Assembly: GCA_016218905.1 (NCBI GenBank)
Contig: JACRCS010000947.1
Span: 1 to 17,937 of the forward strand
Reading direction: 5' to 3'
Length of the DNA stretch: 17,937 nucleotides
DNA from: Deltaproteobacteria bacterium
GTDB taxonomy: Bacteria > Desulfobacterota_C > Deferrisomatia > Deferrisomatales > JACRMM01
Made by a program: the position numbers and the translations under genes. Under the pieces are notes generated by a model. That model saw only the letters and a program-made list of their open reading frames with translations. It was not told the DNA's origin and did not search any database. Shown here one piece after another: positions 7,703 through 15,096 of the stretch (its first letter is position 1; the number at the start of each line of letters is the position of its first letter).

Positions 7703-8137
7703 ATGAGCGAGCCAACGGAACGGAAGCAGATCCCGATCGAGGAGGGGGTGTTCGCGATGCCCGCGTCCCCCGAGGAGAAGCCCTACCTAATCGGGGCCAG
7801 GTGCGAGGCGTGCGGCACCGTGACGTTTCCGAAGCGGACGGTCTGCCCGCGGTGCGTGAAGCCCGGCACCATGCAGGAGCACCGTCTCGCGGGCCGGGGG
7901 AGGCTCAACACCTTCAGCATCGTCAACGCGGCGCTCCCCGGCTTCCAGGCACCCTCGATTCAGGCGTACGTGGACCTGGCGGAAGGGCCCCGCATCTGGT
8001 CGCTCATCACCGGCGTCGACCCGGATGCGAAGCTGCTCCAGATCGGGATGGACCTCGAGCTCGTGGTCGGCAAGGTCCGGGAGGACGAATCGGGCAACGA
8101 CCTGATGTCCTACCAGTTCCGACCGACCCGGCAGTGA
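7703..8137 (+). CDS. DUF35 zinc-ribbon / OB-fold protein (thiolase partner)
   Basis: The protein is 144 aa. The ATG at 7703 follows GAGGAGGT (7691-7698) and is preferred over an in-frame ATG 12 codons earlier, which lacks such a site. A rubredoxin-like zinc ribbon has Cys34-x2-Cys37 and Cys48-x2-Cys51 (CEACGTVTFPKRTVCPRC). The OB-fold that follows (GRGRLNTFSIVN, VDLAEGPRIWSLITGV, GMDLELVVGKV) is typical of DUF35. Proteins of this family bind thiolase-fold enzymes and help hold CoA substrates: the archaeal HMG-CoA synthase-thiolase complex, ChsH2 with the Ltp2 aldolase, and BbsA with BbsB. The thiolase gene begins only 16 bp downstream, so a complex is expected. Confidence 0.9.
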   Translation: MSEPTERKQIPIEEGVFAMPASPEEKPYLIGARCEACGTVTFPKRTVCPRCVKPGTMQEHRLAGRGRLNTFSIVNAALPGFQAPSIQAYVDLAEGPRIWSLITGVDPDAKLLQIGMDLELVVGKVREDESGNDLMSYQFRPTRQ

Positions 8138-8153
8138 GCGAAGGAGAGCACGC

Positions 8154-9317
8154 GTGCGAGACGTATCCATCATCGGCGTCGGCATGACCCGGTTCGGGAA
8201 GTGGACCGACCGAAGCTTGCAGGATCTCGGCCGGGAGGCCGTCTGGAACGCCATCGCCGACGCGAACGTTCCGGCGGGAAGTATCCAGGTCGCCTACGCG
8301 GCGAACGGCCTGGCACCCCAGCTGACAGAGCTCAAGGGCACCATCGGCCAGCACGTCTTGACCGAAGCGGGTCTCTTCGCCCTGCCGGTGATCAACGTGG
8401 AGAATGCCTGCAGCAGCGGCTCCACGGCGCTCAGGGGCGCGTACCTGGAGGTGGCTTCGGGCCAGTGCGACGTCGCCCTGGCCCTCGGGGTCGAGAAGCT
8501 CTTCTGCGGTGACACCGCCCGCTCCGCGGCTGCGATGGCCCAGGGCACGACGCTCGCCAAGTTCGGGTTCATGTTCGTTGCCCTCTATGCCATGCAGCTG
8601 CGCCGCTGGGTGGAGCGGACTGGAGTGACGAAGGAGCAGTTCGCGAAGGTGACCGAGAAGAACAGCTACAACGGCTCCCTCAACCCCTACGCCCAGTTCC
8701 GCAAACCGCTCACCGCGGAAGAGGTCCTCAAGTCTCGGGTGGTGGCCGAGCCCTTGACCCAGCTGATGTGCTCCACCATGGGCGACGGTGCCGCCTGCGC
8801 CATCGTGTGTGCGGCCGACCTGGCCCGCCGGTATACAGCGAAGCCTCTGGTCAACATCGCCGCTTGTGAGCTCGTCTCCGGTACCTTCACCTTTCCCGGG
8901 GAAGACCACCGGCCCATCTCCACTCGGGCGGCAGAGCGAGCCTACGAGAAGGCTGGGATCGGCCCCGAGGACGTGGAGCTCGCCGAGGTGCACGACGGAA
9001 TGGCCCCCGCCGAACTTTTGCTCTACGAGGAGCTCGGGTTCTGCCGCGAGGGGGAGGCGGGCCGTCTCATCGATGAAGGGATCACCGCCCGGACCGGAAG
9101 GCTCCCTGTGAACCCGAGCGGCGGCCTGGCGGCCAAAGGGCACCCGGTGGCCGCCACCGGCCTTGCGCAGATCGCTGAAGTGGTCTGGCAGCTCCGGAGC
9201 GAGGCAGGCGAGCGGCAGGTGGCCAACGAGCCCCGCATCGGCCTAACTGAGAACGCCGGTGGCTGGGCCTCGGACGACAACGCGGCGTGCGCCGTCACGA
9301 TCCTGAAGAGAGCCTGA
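8154..9317 (+). CDS. Thiolase family protein (SCP-x / acetyl-CoA acetyltransferase type)
   Basis: The protein is 387 aa, starting at GTG 8154 after AAGGAGAG (8141-8148). The thiolase fold is clear: nucleophile Cys86 in NVENACSSGSTAL, H330 in GLAAKGHPVAATG, and a C-terminal NAGG loop. The NEAF motif of biosynthetic and degradative thiolases is replaced by EVHDGMAPAEL (H280, D281), as in SCP-x and lipid-transfer-type thiolases that pair with DUF35 proteins. Because both Cys86 and H330 are kept, real thiolysis is more likely than the retro-aldol reaction of Ltp2-type enzymes, which lack the thiolase residues. It would release the shortened acyl-CoA at the last step of the route. It sits between its DUF35 partner and the two acyl-CoA dehydrogenases in one transcription unit. 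Confidence 0.9.
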   Translation: MRDVSIIGVGMTRFGKWTDRSLQDLGREAVWNAIADANVPAGSIQVAYAANGLAPQLTELKGTIGQHVLTEAGLFALPVINVENACSSGSTALRGAYLEVASGQCDVALALGVEKLFCGDTARSAAAMAQGTTLAKFGFMFVALYAMQLRRWVERTGVTKEQFAKVTEKNSYNGSLNPYAQFRKPLTAEEVLKSRVVAEPLTQLMCSTMGDGAACAIVCAADLARRYTAKPLVNIAACELVSGTFTFPGEDHRPISTRAAERAYEKAGIGPEDVELAEVHDGMAPAELLLYEELGFCREGEAGRLIDEGITARTGRLPVNPSGGLAAKGHPVAATGLAQIAEVVWQLRSEAGERQVANEPRIGLTENAGGWASDDNAACAVTILKRA

Positions 9318-9421
9318 CGAGCGGGGGTCGGGAAGGATTGCGGCCAGGCGTTCACGCGGTAACGCCGGTCGGAGCACCGCGTGCGTGCGACCCGCCAGAA
9401 CGACGAACGGAAAGGATCCCG

Positions 9422-10576
9422 ATGGACTTCAGCTTCTCCGAAGACGAAGACCTGCTCCAATGGGCAATCAAGGACTTTGCCGACAGGGAAGTCGCGCCCA
9501 AGACCCCGGACCAGCTCAAGGCCTCGTTCCGGTCGATTGTAAGGGCCATGGGCCAACTCGGCTACTTGAGCTTCAGGGTCCCGGACGATTACGGGGGAAA
9601 CTCCTGCAACTTGGACAGCCTCGTTCTCCTGGCCGAAGGTTTCGCCCGTGTGAGCGTACCCCTGGCCCACTTCGTCGCGACGACGTACCAACTGACCCTG
9701 TCCCTCGCCCGCTACGGCACTGAGGCAACCAAGCAGACCTGGCTCGCTCCCCTGCTCGGCGGCGAGCGGCTCGGCGCCCTGGCCGCCACGGAGTCGGCCG
9801 CGGGCGTCGACTTCGGCGCTGGTCTTTCGCAAGCGGAGCGCGACGGCCAGGGGTACGCGGTGACCGGTACCAAGGCTCCGGTCAGCTTCGGCCTGGAGGC
9901 GGACGTGGCGCTCACGTTCGCCGGCGGCCACGCCTTTGTCGTCCCGCTGGACCTTCCCGGGATCGAGCGGTCCCCCTGGCGGGGCTCCGGCCTGGCGTTG
10001 GCCGCGCCGGCCGCCCTGACCTTCCGGCGGGTCGCCGTCCCCTCCGACGCCCTGCTGAGCCGGGAGGGAGACGGGGCCCGGATTCATCGCGAGGTGGGGG
10101 TCGGCAGCGATTTCCGCCGGGTCATCACGGCGCTCATCGCCCTGGGGGCAGCCCAGACCGCCTTGAAGTCGGCGGTCCGTTACGGGAAGGAGCGGCAGGC
10201 TTTCGGGCAACCGATCGGAAAGTTCGAGGGAGTCTCGGAGAAGATCGCCGAGGATGCCACCCTCGTCGAGGCCGGGCGGTGGCTCTGTTACCGGGCGCTC
10301 TTCCTGATGGACCGGGAGAAGCCGGCTGCCAAGGAAGCCGCCATGTGCGGCTGGTGGTGCCCGCGGGTCGCCTACAAGACCCTCCAGGACACCCTCCTCA
10401 CCCACGGCCACGCCGGCTTCAGCGACGACTACCCGTTCGAGCAGATGTGGAGGGACATTGTGGGGCTGGAGCTCATCTCCGGGACCGAGGCGATGCTGAA
10501 GCTCGCCATCAGCCGGGAGCTGTCCGGGCGCGCCGGGGTCCCCGACCCTGTCTACCCCAGCCTGGAACTGCCTTGA
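9422..10576 (+). CDS. Acyl-CoA dehydrogenase family protein lacking the usual catalytic Glu
   Basis: The protein is 384 aa, starting at ATG 9422 (MDFSFSEDEDLLQWAIKDFA) behind an AAAGGA-type site. It has the N-terminal helical domain, a recognisable but diverged FAD/substrate segment (LAATESAAGVDFG, 120-132), YGKERQAFGQPIGKFEGV (254-271) and the C-terminal helices. In the motif usually read IYEGT, where Glu is the base that takes the alpha proton in medium-chain enzymes, this protein has LISGT with Ser353. It may therefore use another base or be a non-catalytic partner of the next gene product. Heteromeric acyl-CoA dehydrogenases with one active site per pair are known (ChsE1-ChsE2, PimC-PimD). 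It lies 104 bp after the thiolase gene and 26 bp before the second dehydrogenase. Confidence 0.9.
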   Translation: MDFSFSEDEDLLQWAIKDFADREVAPKTPDQLKASFRSIVRAMGQLGYLSFRVPDDYGGNSCNLDSLVLLAEGFARVSVPLAHFVATTYQLTLSLARYGTEATKQTWLAPLLGGERLGALAATESAAGVDFGAGLSQAERDGQGYAVTGTKAPVSFGLEADVALTFAGGHAFVVPLDLPGIERSPWRGSGLALAAPAALTFRRVAVPSDALLSREGDGARIHREVGVGSDFRRVITALIALGAAQTALKSAVRYGKERQAFGQPIGKFEGVSEKIAEDATLVEAGRWLCYRALFLMDREKPAAKEAAMCGWWCPRVAYKTLQDTLLTHGHAGFSDDYPFEQMWRDIVGLELISGTEAMLKLAISRELSGRAGVPDPVYPSLELP

Positions 10577-10602
10577 GCCAGCTCGAGCCCGGAGGGATGA
10601 CG

Positions 10603-11751
10603 ATGGTTTTCTTCACCGATGAGCAGAAGAAGTTCCAAGCTCGCGTGCGGGAGTTCGCGCGGGGAGAACTGACGGAAGGCGCTGTCGGCCGCGCGAGGCT
10701 CGACCACGTAGAGCCGGAGGTCATCCGCAAGCTCGCCGAGGCCGGCTGGCTTCGCCTCGGCGCTTCGCCCCGGTACGCCTATGAGGTCACCGACTGCGTC
10801 AGCCTCGGGATCCTCTTCGAAGAGGTGTGCCGGGTCGACTACACTGCGATGATCGTGATCCTCATCCAGACGTTGATCTACGGCATGGCCGAGTGGATGT
10901 CCGAAGAGCTCAGGGGATCCCTCCTGCCGGCGTCCGCAGCCGGGAGGGAGTTCGTCTGCTTCGCCAATACCGAACCGGAGTGCGGCTCGGACGCGGCGGC
11001 GATCATGGCCCGGGCGGTCCGAGAAGGGGAGGAGTACGTCATCACCGGCGAGAAGACCTCGATCAGCGGCGGCATGCAGTCGGACAGCGTGATCCTGACG
11101 GCCAAGACGGACCCGGCAGCCGGCGCAAGAGGGGTCAGCCTGTTCTACGTGCCCCTCACCCTGCCGGGCGTGGCCCGCTCCCGATTCAGCGACCTCGGTA
11201 ATCTCTCGGCCGGCAGGGCTTCGATCATCCTTGACGACGTCCGGGTGCCCGCGGCCTACCGCATCGGCCCCGAGGGTGAAGGGTTCAGCAAGGTGATGCG
11301 CACGTTCGATGCGAGCCGGGTGTATGTCGCAATAGGGGCTTTGGCGCTTGCGCAGGCCTCGCTCGCCGAAACGGCCGAACGCGTCAGGCAGCGGCACGCC
11401 TTCGGCCATGCCCTGAGCCATTTCGAGGGCGTATCCTTCAAGTTGGCCGAGCAGGCCACGTTCGTCGAGGCGGCGCGACTGATCTGCTTCAAGGCGCTCA
11501 AGCTCCGGGACGAGGGCCTGGCGCACAGCAAGGAGGCGGCCATGGCCAAGTGGTTCGGCCCGAAGTGTGCCGTCGAAGCAACCCACGAGATGCTCCTACT
11601 CTGTGGACAGCATGGCTACGACGAAAGCAACGCCCTCGAGATGCGTTGGCGGGACGCGATCAGCGCTCAACTCGGAGATGGGAGCGCGGAAATCATGAAG
11701 GTCATCATCGCGCGAGAGATGTTGGGAGCCCAGTTCGCCCCACGGATGTAG
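10603..11751 (+). CDS. Acyl-CoA dehydrogenase family protein with Asp at the catalytic position
   Basis: I place the start at ATG 10603 (382 aa) because GGAGGG (10591-10596) lies 6 bp upstream of it but directly abuts the alternative ATG at 10597. The FAD-binding segment is canonical (FANTEPECGSDAAA, then EEYVITGEKTSISGG). RQRHAFGHALSHFEGVSFKLAEQ and a C-terminal SAEIMKVIIAREMLG are typical. The catalytic motif reads LGDGSAEI, with Asp359 where most family members have Glu. Asp here is reported for dehydrogenases acting on alicyclic carboxyl-CoA esters, a hint towards ring or branched substrates but not proof. With the preceding gene it may form a heterotetramer. It ends the operon, and a long hairpin follows 9 bp later. 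Confidence 0.92.
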   Translation: MVFFTDEQKKFQARVREFARGELTEGAVGRARLDHVEPEVIRKLAEAGWLRLGASPRYAYEVTDCVSLGILFEEVCRVDYTAMIVILIQTLIYGMAEWMSEELRGSLLPASAAGREFVCFANTEPECGSDAAAIMARAVREGEEYVITGEKTSISGGMQSDSVILTAKTDPAAGARGVSLFYVPLTLPGVARSRFSDLGNLSAGRASIILDDVRVPAAYRIGPEGEGFSKVMRTFDASRVYVAIGALALAQASLAETAERVRQRHAFGHALSHFEGVSFKLAEQATFVEAARLICFKALKLRDEGLAHSKEAAMAKWFGPKCAVEATHEMLLLCGQHGYDESNALEMRWRDAISAQLGDGSAEIMKVIIAREMLGAQFAPRM

Positions 11752-11760
11752 ACCCGCGCC

Positions 11761-11802
11761 GCCCGCCCTGGAGCTCCCTTGCTCGGGCGCTCCAGGGCGG
11801 GC
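11761..11802 (+). terminator. Strong stem-loop ending the hydratase-thiolase-dehydrogenase operon
   Basis: A perfect 14-bp inverted repeat, GCCCGCCCTGGAGC (11761-11774) with GCTCCAGGGCGGGC (11789-11802), encloses a 14-base loop. It starts 9 bp after the last stop codon. The following bases are C- and T-rich but not a clean T-tract. Confidence 0.7.
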
Positions 11803-11883
11803 CAATCCCCCCTTCCTTCTGTCGGTCGCCCTGCCAATCCCGAGCTTCTGAACGCCGCCGAGAACGGGCCAGATTCACTCTGG

Positions 11884-11913
11884 TTGGTTCCCGATCGGGC
11901 AGTCTGCTATAGT
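11884..11913 (+). promoter_or_regulatory. Sigma-70-type promoter of the Crp/Fnr regulator gene
   Basis: TTGGTT (11884-11889) and TATAGT (11908-11913) are 18 bp apart. The -10 is preceded by TG at the extended -10 position (TGCTATAGT). No copy of the TTTATGA box lies nearby, so autoregulation through that box is not indicated. Confidence 0.5.
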
Positions 11914-11958
11914 TTGAGGCAGCGGACGATCAGGACCCGGGAGGACAAGGCAGACGCT

Positions 11959-12666
11959 ATGCGCCACACCCATCCGAAGGCCGGAGTCGACCACGCATCC
12001 AAAGTGAAGACGCTTACGGCGTCCGCGATCTTCAGCCAGCTGTCGAAGGAGGGCATGGATGATTTCGCATCCCTCCTCGTCCCCGTCTCGTTCTCCAAAG
12101 GCAGCGTCATCTTCGCCGATGGGGATCCTTCAGACTTTCTGTATATCGTTCACGCGGGCAGGGTGAAGCTCTACAAAGGATCGGTCTCGGGCAAGACGGT
12201 TACGGTCTCTCTAGGAGTGACCGGAATCGCCCTGAACGGTCTCGCTCTCGACCTGGATAAGTATTTCCTCACGGCCGAGGCTGTAACCGACACCGTCGTC
12301 CTAAGGATCAGCAAGAGCGAATTCCGTGAGGTCTGGTCCAAATACCCCGTGCTCTCCGCAGCCGTTCGTCGGTACATCGCCGGCATGTTAAGCGGCGAGC
12401 ATCAAAGGCTCGCGGACGCGATCGGGGCCGACGTCGAACACCGGATAGTCCACTGCCTGGCGCTGCTCTCTAAAATATTTGGCAGCAAGATCCCCATGAC
12501 TCGGGCCGAGTTCGCCGTGTTCGCGGGCACGACGACGGAGACGACGATCCGGACTCTGGTCCGCCTGAGGGAGCAGGGCCTCATCGGAGGCACCTCCTCG
12601 TCCCGAGGAGAAATCACGATCACCGATCTCGACAAGTTAAAGGAGTACGACTTCATCCGGTTCTGA
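11959..12666 (+). CDS. Crp/Fnr family transcriptional regulator with non-canonical effector domain
   Basis: The protein is 235 aa, with ATG 11959 about 45 bp after a likely promoter. A cupin-like effector domain (about 20-120; FSKGSVIFADGDPSDFLYIVHAGRVKLYKG is typical) is joined by a long dimer helix to a winged helix-turn-helix (about 180-210, MTRAEFAVFAGTTTETTIRTLVRLREQGLIGG). E194 and R198 align with CRP E181 and R185, which read the TGA part of each half-site. CRP R180 is replaced by Thr, so the outer base preference should differ from TGTGA. The GE...RxA phosphate-binding cassette of cAMP-binding members is absent (LNGLALDLDKYFLTAEAV instead), and there is no N-terminal Cys cluster as in FNR. 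The ligand is therefore unknown. The gene sits between the two CoA operons, and matching operators precede both operons and the binding-protein gene. Confidence 0.92.
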   Translation: MRHTHPKAGVDHASKVKTLTASAIFSQLSKEGMDDFASLLVPVSFSKGSVIFADGDPSDFLYIVHAGRVKLYKGSVSGKTVTVSLGVTGIALNGLALDLDKYFLTAEAVTDTVVLRISKSEFREVWSKYPVLSAAVRRYIAGMLSGEHQRLADAIGADVEHRIVHCLALLSKIFGSKIPMTRAEFAVFAGTTTETTIRTLVRLREQGLIGGTSSSRGEITITDLDKLKEYDFIRF

Positions 12667-12740
12667 CCTCCCTTCCAGCAAGAACAAAGTCCCAAACGTC
12701 TCTTTACTTCATCGCCCATATTTCTTTTGCTTTCGAACGG

Positions 12741-12760
12741 TTTATGAGCCGGATCATAGA
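12741..12760 (+). promoter_or_regulatory. Crp/Fnr-type operator for the dehydrogenase / CoA-transferase / ligase operon
   Basis: The site reads TTTATGA-GCCGGA-TCATAGA and contains a perfect TATGA-N6-TCATA. TACGAT at 12780-12785 lies exactly where CATAAT sits relative to the box at 6510-6529, giving a start near 12792 and a box centre near -41.5. The spacer (GCCGGA) also differs by one base from that of the 6510 box (GCTGGA). Confidence 0.7.
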
Positions 12761-12833
12761 CCATTCGGTGCCCTGCGGGTACGATGTGGGCATGAACGCT
12801 CGTTTGATCATACAAGGCCCGGGCGCGTCATCG

Positions 12834-12854
12834 AAGGGGCCTCAGCGGCCTCTT
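12834..12854 (+). other. Stem-loop in the long 5' leader of the second operon
   Basis: AAGGGGCC (12834-12841) can pair with GGCCTCTT (12847-12854) around TCAGC, with one G-U pair. It lies in a predicted leader of about 230 nt between the operator-linked promoter and the first gene. Its role is unknown; it could be a weak attenuator or chance. Confidence 0.25.
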
Positions 12855-13024
12855 CAACCGAAGCCATCTGTTGATGAACGAGTACGACCGCTTGCCCTCA
12901 AAGAAGTTCGACCTGCCCGCAGAAAAGAACGGAAGGGACCCTAACGGGTTTAGGGGGGCTGTCTCGCAGCTCTGTGTGCGTGGGCCCCGGCCTGGCCCGC
13001 GCGATCCGCCGGACGGGAGGAGCG

Positions 13025-13795
13025 ATGGATATTGCAGGTAAGGTTGCGATCGTCACCGGGGGAGCCTCGGGTTTGGGAAAGGCGACCGCCGAACGACTGA
13101 TCGCGTCGGGCGCGAAGGTCGCCGTCTTCGACCTCGACGACGAGCGAGGCCGAGCGTTCGCCGAGGCGCATCCGGAGAGCGCCACCTATGAAGCGGTGAA
13201 CGTCTCGGATGAAGGCTCGGCCGCCGCGGGCGTCGAACGGGCACTGCGGGCTTTCGGCGCCGTGCACGTCTGCGTGAACTGCGCCGGAGTCGGCGGGGCG
13301 GGCCGAACCGTGAGCAAGAAGGGACCCCTGCCCCTGGCAGAGTTCTCCCGGACCATCCACGTCAACCTGATCGGCACATTCAACGTGATGCGCCTCGTCG
13401 CCGCCGAAATGATCAAGAACGAGCCGGCCCCTCCGAGCGGGGAGCGGGGCGTGATCGTCAATACCGCTTCGATCGCCGCTTTCGAGGGTCAGATGGGGCA
13501 GGCGGCGTACGCGGCGAGCAAGGCCGGTGTCGTCGGTCTCACCCTTCCGGTGGCCCGCGATCTTGCGGCCTTCGGCATCCGAGTGTGCACCATCGCGCCG
13601 GGACTCTTCGAGACGCCGATGATCGCGGGAATACCGGCCCCGGTGAAGGAGCAGCTGGTGGCGCAGCTGGAGTTCCCGAAGCGAGCCGGCGACCCTGTCG
13701 AGTACGCCGCTCTCGTGGCTCACCTCATCGAGAACGCGTACCTGAATGGCGAGGTGATCCGACTGGACGGGGGGACCCGGCCCCCTCCCCGTTAG
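13025..13795 (+). CDS. SDR-family 3-hydroxyacyl-CoA dehydrogenase (HSD10-like)
   Basis: The protein is 256 aa, starting at ATG 13025 after GGGAGGAG. It is a classical short-chain dehydrogenase: TGGASGLG (11-18) binds NAD, NCAG lies at 85-88, and the catalytic tetrad is N114, S149, Y162 and K166. The stretches [59 protein letters not shown] and [10 protein letters not shown] closely follow 17-beta-HSD type 10 / 2-methyl-3-hydroxybutyryl-CoA dehydrogenase. D36 after the second strand favours NAD(H). It should oxidise the 3-hydroxyacyl-CoA made by the hydratase of the first operon, supplying the beta-oxidation step missing there. It is first in the second operon, under the 12741 operator. Confidence 0.93.
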   Translation: MDIAGKVAIVTGGASGLGKATAERLIASGAKVAVFDLDDERGRAFAEAHPESATYEAVNVSDEGSAAAGVERALRAFGAVHVCVNCAGVGGAGRTVSKKGPLPLAEFSRTIHVNLIGTFNVMRLVAAEMIKNEPAPPSGERGVIVNTASIAAFEGQMGQAAYAASKAGVVGLTLPVARDLAAFGIRVCTIAPGLFETPMIAGIPAPVKEQLVAQLEFPKRAGDPVEYAALVAHLIENAYLNGEVIRLDGGTRPPPR

Positions 13796-13906
13796 GAAGC
13801 ACGCCGGGTCCTGCGCGATGCGCGCCCTTGTCTGTCGCACCTTCGCGCCACCGGAGAGCCCACAAGTCCATGGGCGCATCGTAGCCCTCCATACCGGGAG
13901 TGGGAG

Positions 13907-15010
13907 TTGAACCAGAAGGCTGTGCCCGCGTTCAGGCCCCTGGCCGGCGTGCGGGTGCTCACGGTGGCGGAATCGTATCCGGGTCCGTATGCGACGCTGC
14001 TCCTTGCCGACCTCGGCGCCGACGTGGTCATGGTGGAGCGACCCGGCCGGGGAGATCCCAGCCGAAGGGAACCCGGCATGTTCCGTGCCTTGGCTCGCAA
14101 CAAACGGAGCATCACCGCCGACGTGAAGGCGCCCGACGAATACGCACGGCTTCTATCCCTGATCGACCGGTGCGACGTGTTCATCGAAGGCTGGCGCCCG
14201 GGCGTCGCGAAGCGGAACGGCCTCGACTACGCGACCCTGTCGGCCCGAAATCCCCGCCTGGTTTTCGTCTCGATCTCCGCTTTCGGCCAGACCGGGCCTT
14301 ACCGCCTCCGGCCGGCCCATGACCTTTCGCTTCAGGCGCTGACGGGAATGCTGACGAACCGGGAGGAGACGGTCACCGATGAGCCCTATGTGCCTTGGGG
14401 GGACCTCCAGGCCGGCACGTTCGCCGCCCTGGGGGTCGTCACGGCGCTCTTCCGGCGCGAGCGCACCGGGTTCGGTTCGGAGGTGGACGTTTCGATGGCC
14501 GACTGCCTGACCTCCGCGATGTCGGTGGCCCTCGCGCCACTCTTGAACGGCGATCGTCCCCTTCACCTCACCCAGCCCGGCTACTGCTCTTATCGCTGCG
14601 CCGACGGCGGATGGATCAACCTGTCGATCACCCATGAGGACCATCTCTGGGAGCACCTCATGGAGGTCCTGGAGCTGCCCTCGCTCGCAGGCCTCGACAC
14701 CCCGTCCCGCAGTGAACGGTGCGAAGAGATCAAGGCTGCCTTGGCGCAACGCTTTGCCACTCGAACTCGCGCCGACTGGGAAGCCCTGCTGGTCCGGTGC
14801 GACGCCGCCTGGGCCCCGGTGCTCGCCCTCGAAGAGGTCCTCCGGGATCCCCAGCTGCGGGCCCGGGAGATGTTCGTCCCCATCGAGGGGCAGGGCCGCT
14901 GCGACTGGGCCGTGGCCCAACCGCTCAAGTTCGACGGCCGCTCCCTCGGCCCGACCCGTCCAGCGCCGGCGCTCGGCGACCAGGACCCTACGCAACTCTG
15001 GGAGGATTGA
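13907..15010 (+). CDS. CaiB/BaiF family (type III) CoA-transferase
   Basis: The protein is 367 aa. I take the TTG at 13907 as start, with GGGAG at 13896-13900; a GTG at 13922 is an alternative. The N-terminus PLAGVRVLTVAESYPGPYATLLLADLGADVVMVERPGRGD is diagnostic of the family. Other marks are ARNKRSIT, VFIEGWRPGVAKRNGLDY and ISAFGQTGPY. The conserved Asp that forms the acyl-enzyme anhydride is D139 in HDLSLQALTGM. Such enzymes swap CoA between two carboxylic acids without ATP; BbsEF (succinyl-CoA:benzylsuccinate) and CaiB are examples. Here it could activate the substrate at the cost of a product CoA ester, beside the ATP-dependent ligase downstream. A single gene suggests a homodimer rather than the two-gene BbsE/BbsF type. 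Confidence 0.92.
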   Translation: MNQKAVPAFRPLAGVRVLTVAESYPGPYATLLLADLGADVVMVERPGRGDPSRREPGMFRALARNKRSITADVKAPDEYARLLSLIDRCDVFIEGWRPGVAKRNGLDYATLSARNPRLVFVSISAFGQTGPYRLRPAHDLSLQALTGMLTNREETVTDEPYVPWGDLQAGTFAALGVVTALFRRERTGFGSEVDVSMADCLTSAMSVALAPLLNGDRPLHLTQPGYCSYRCADGGWINLSITHEDHLWEHLMEVLELPSLAGLDTPSRSERCEEIKAALAQRFATRTRADWEALLVRCDAAWAPVLALEEVLRDPQLRAREMFVPIEGQGRCDWAVAQPLKFDGRSLGPTRPAPALGDQDPTQLWED

Positions 15011-15096
15011 AGGAGAAGGGCGGAAGGATCGCCTCTGTCTGCCTTGGGTGATGACGAGGTGACGGCCTCACGGCCGCGCCAGGCTTAGGAGGACGC

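Noticed and set aside
9347..9366. GGCGTT-N8-AACGCC inverted repeat between thiolase and dehydrogenase genes as an internal terminator
   Set aside because: The stem is only 6 bp with no T-tract and lies inside a colinear operon; probably chance.
10597..10602. ATG at 10597 as start of the second acyl-CoA dehydrogenase
   Set aside because: The GGAGGG site directly abuts it; the ATG at 10603 has a normal 6-bp spacing.
12744..12944. 66-aa plus-strand open frame beginning inside the operator
   Set aside because: The ATG is part of the operator palindrome, there is no ribosome site, and the composition is Arg/Pro-rich.
15059..15071. GTGA-N5-TCAC upstream of the acyl-CoA ligase as another Crp/Fnr box
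   Set aside because: The spacer is 5 instead of 6 and the flanking bases do not match TTTATGA/TCATAGA; it lies within the operon.
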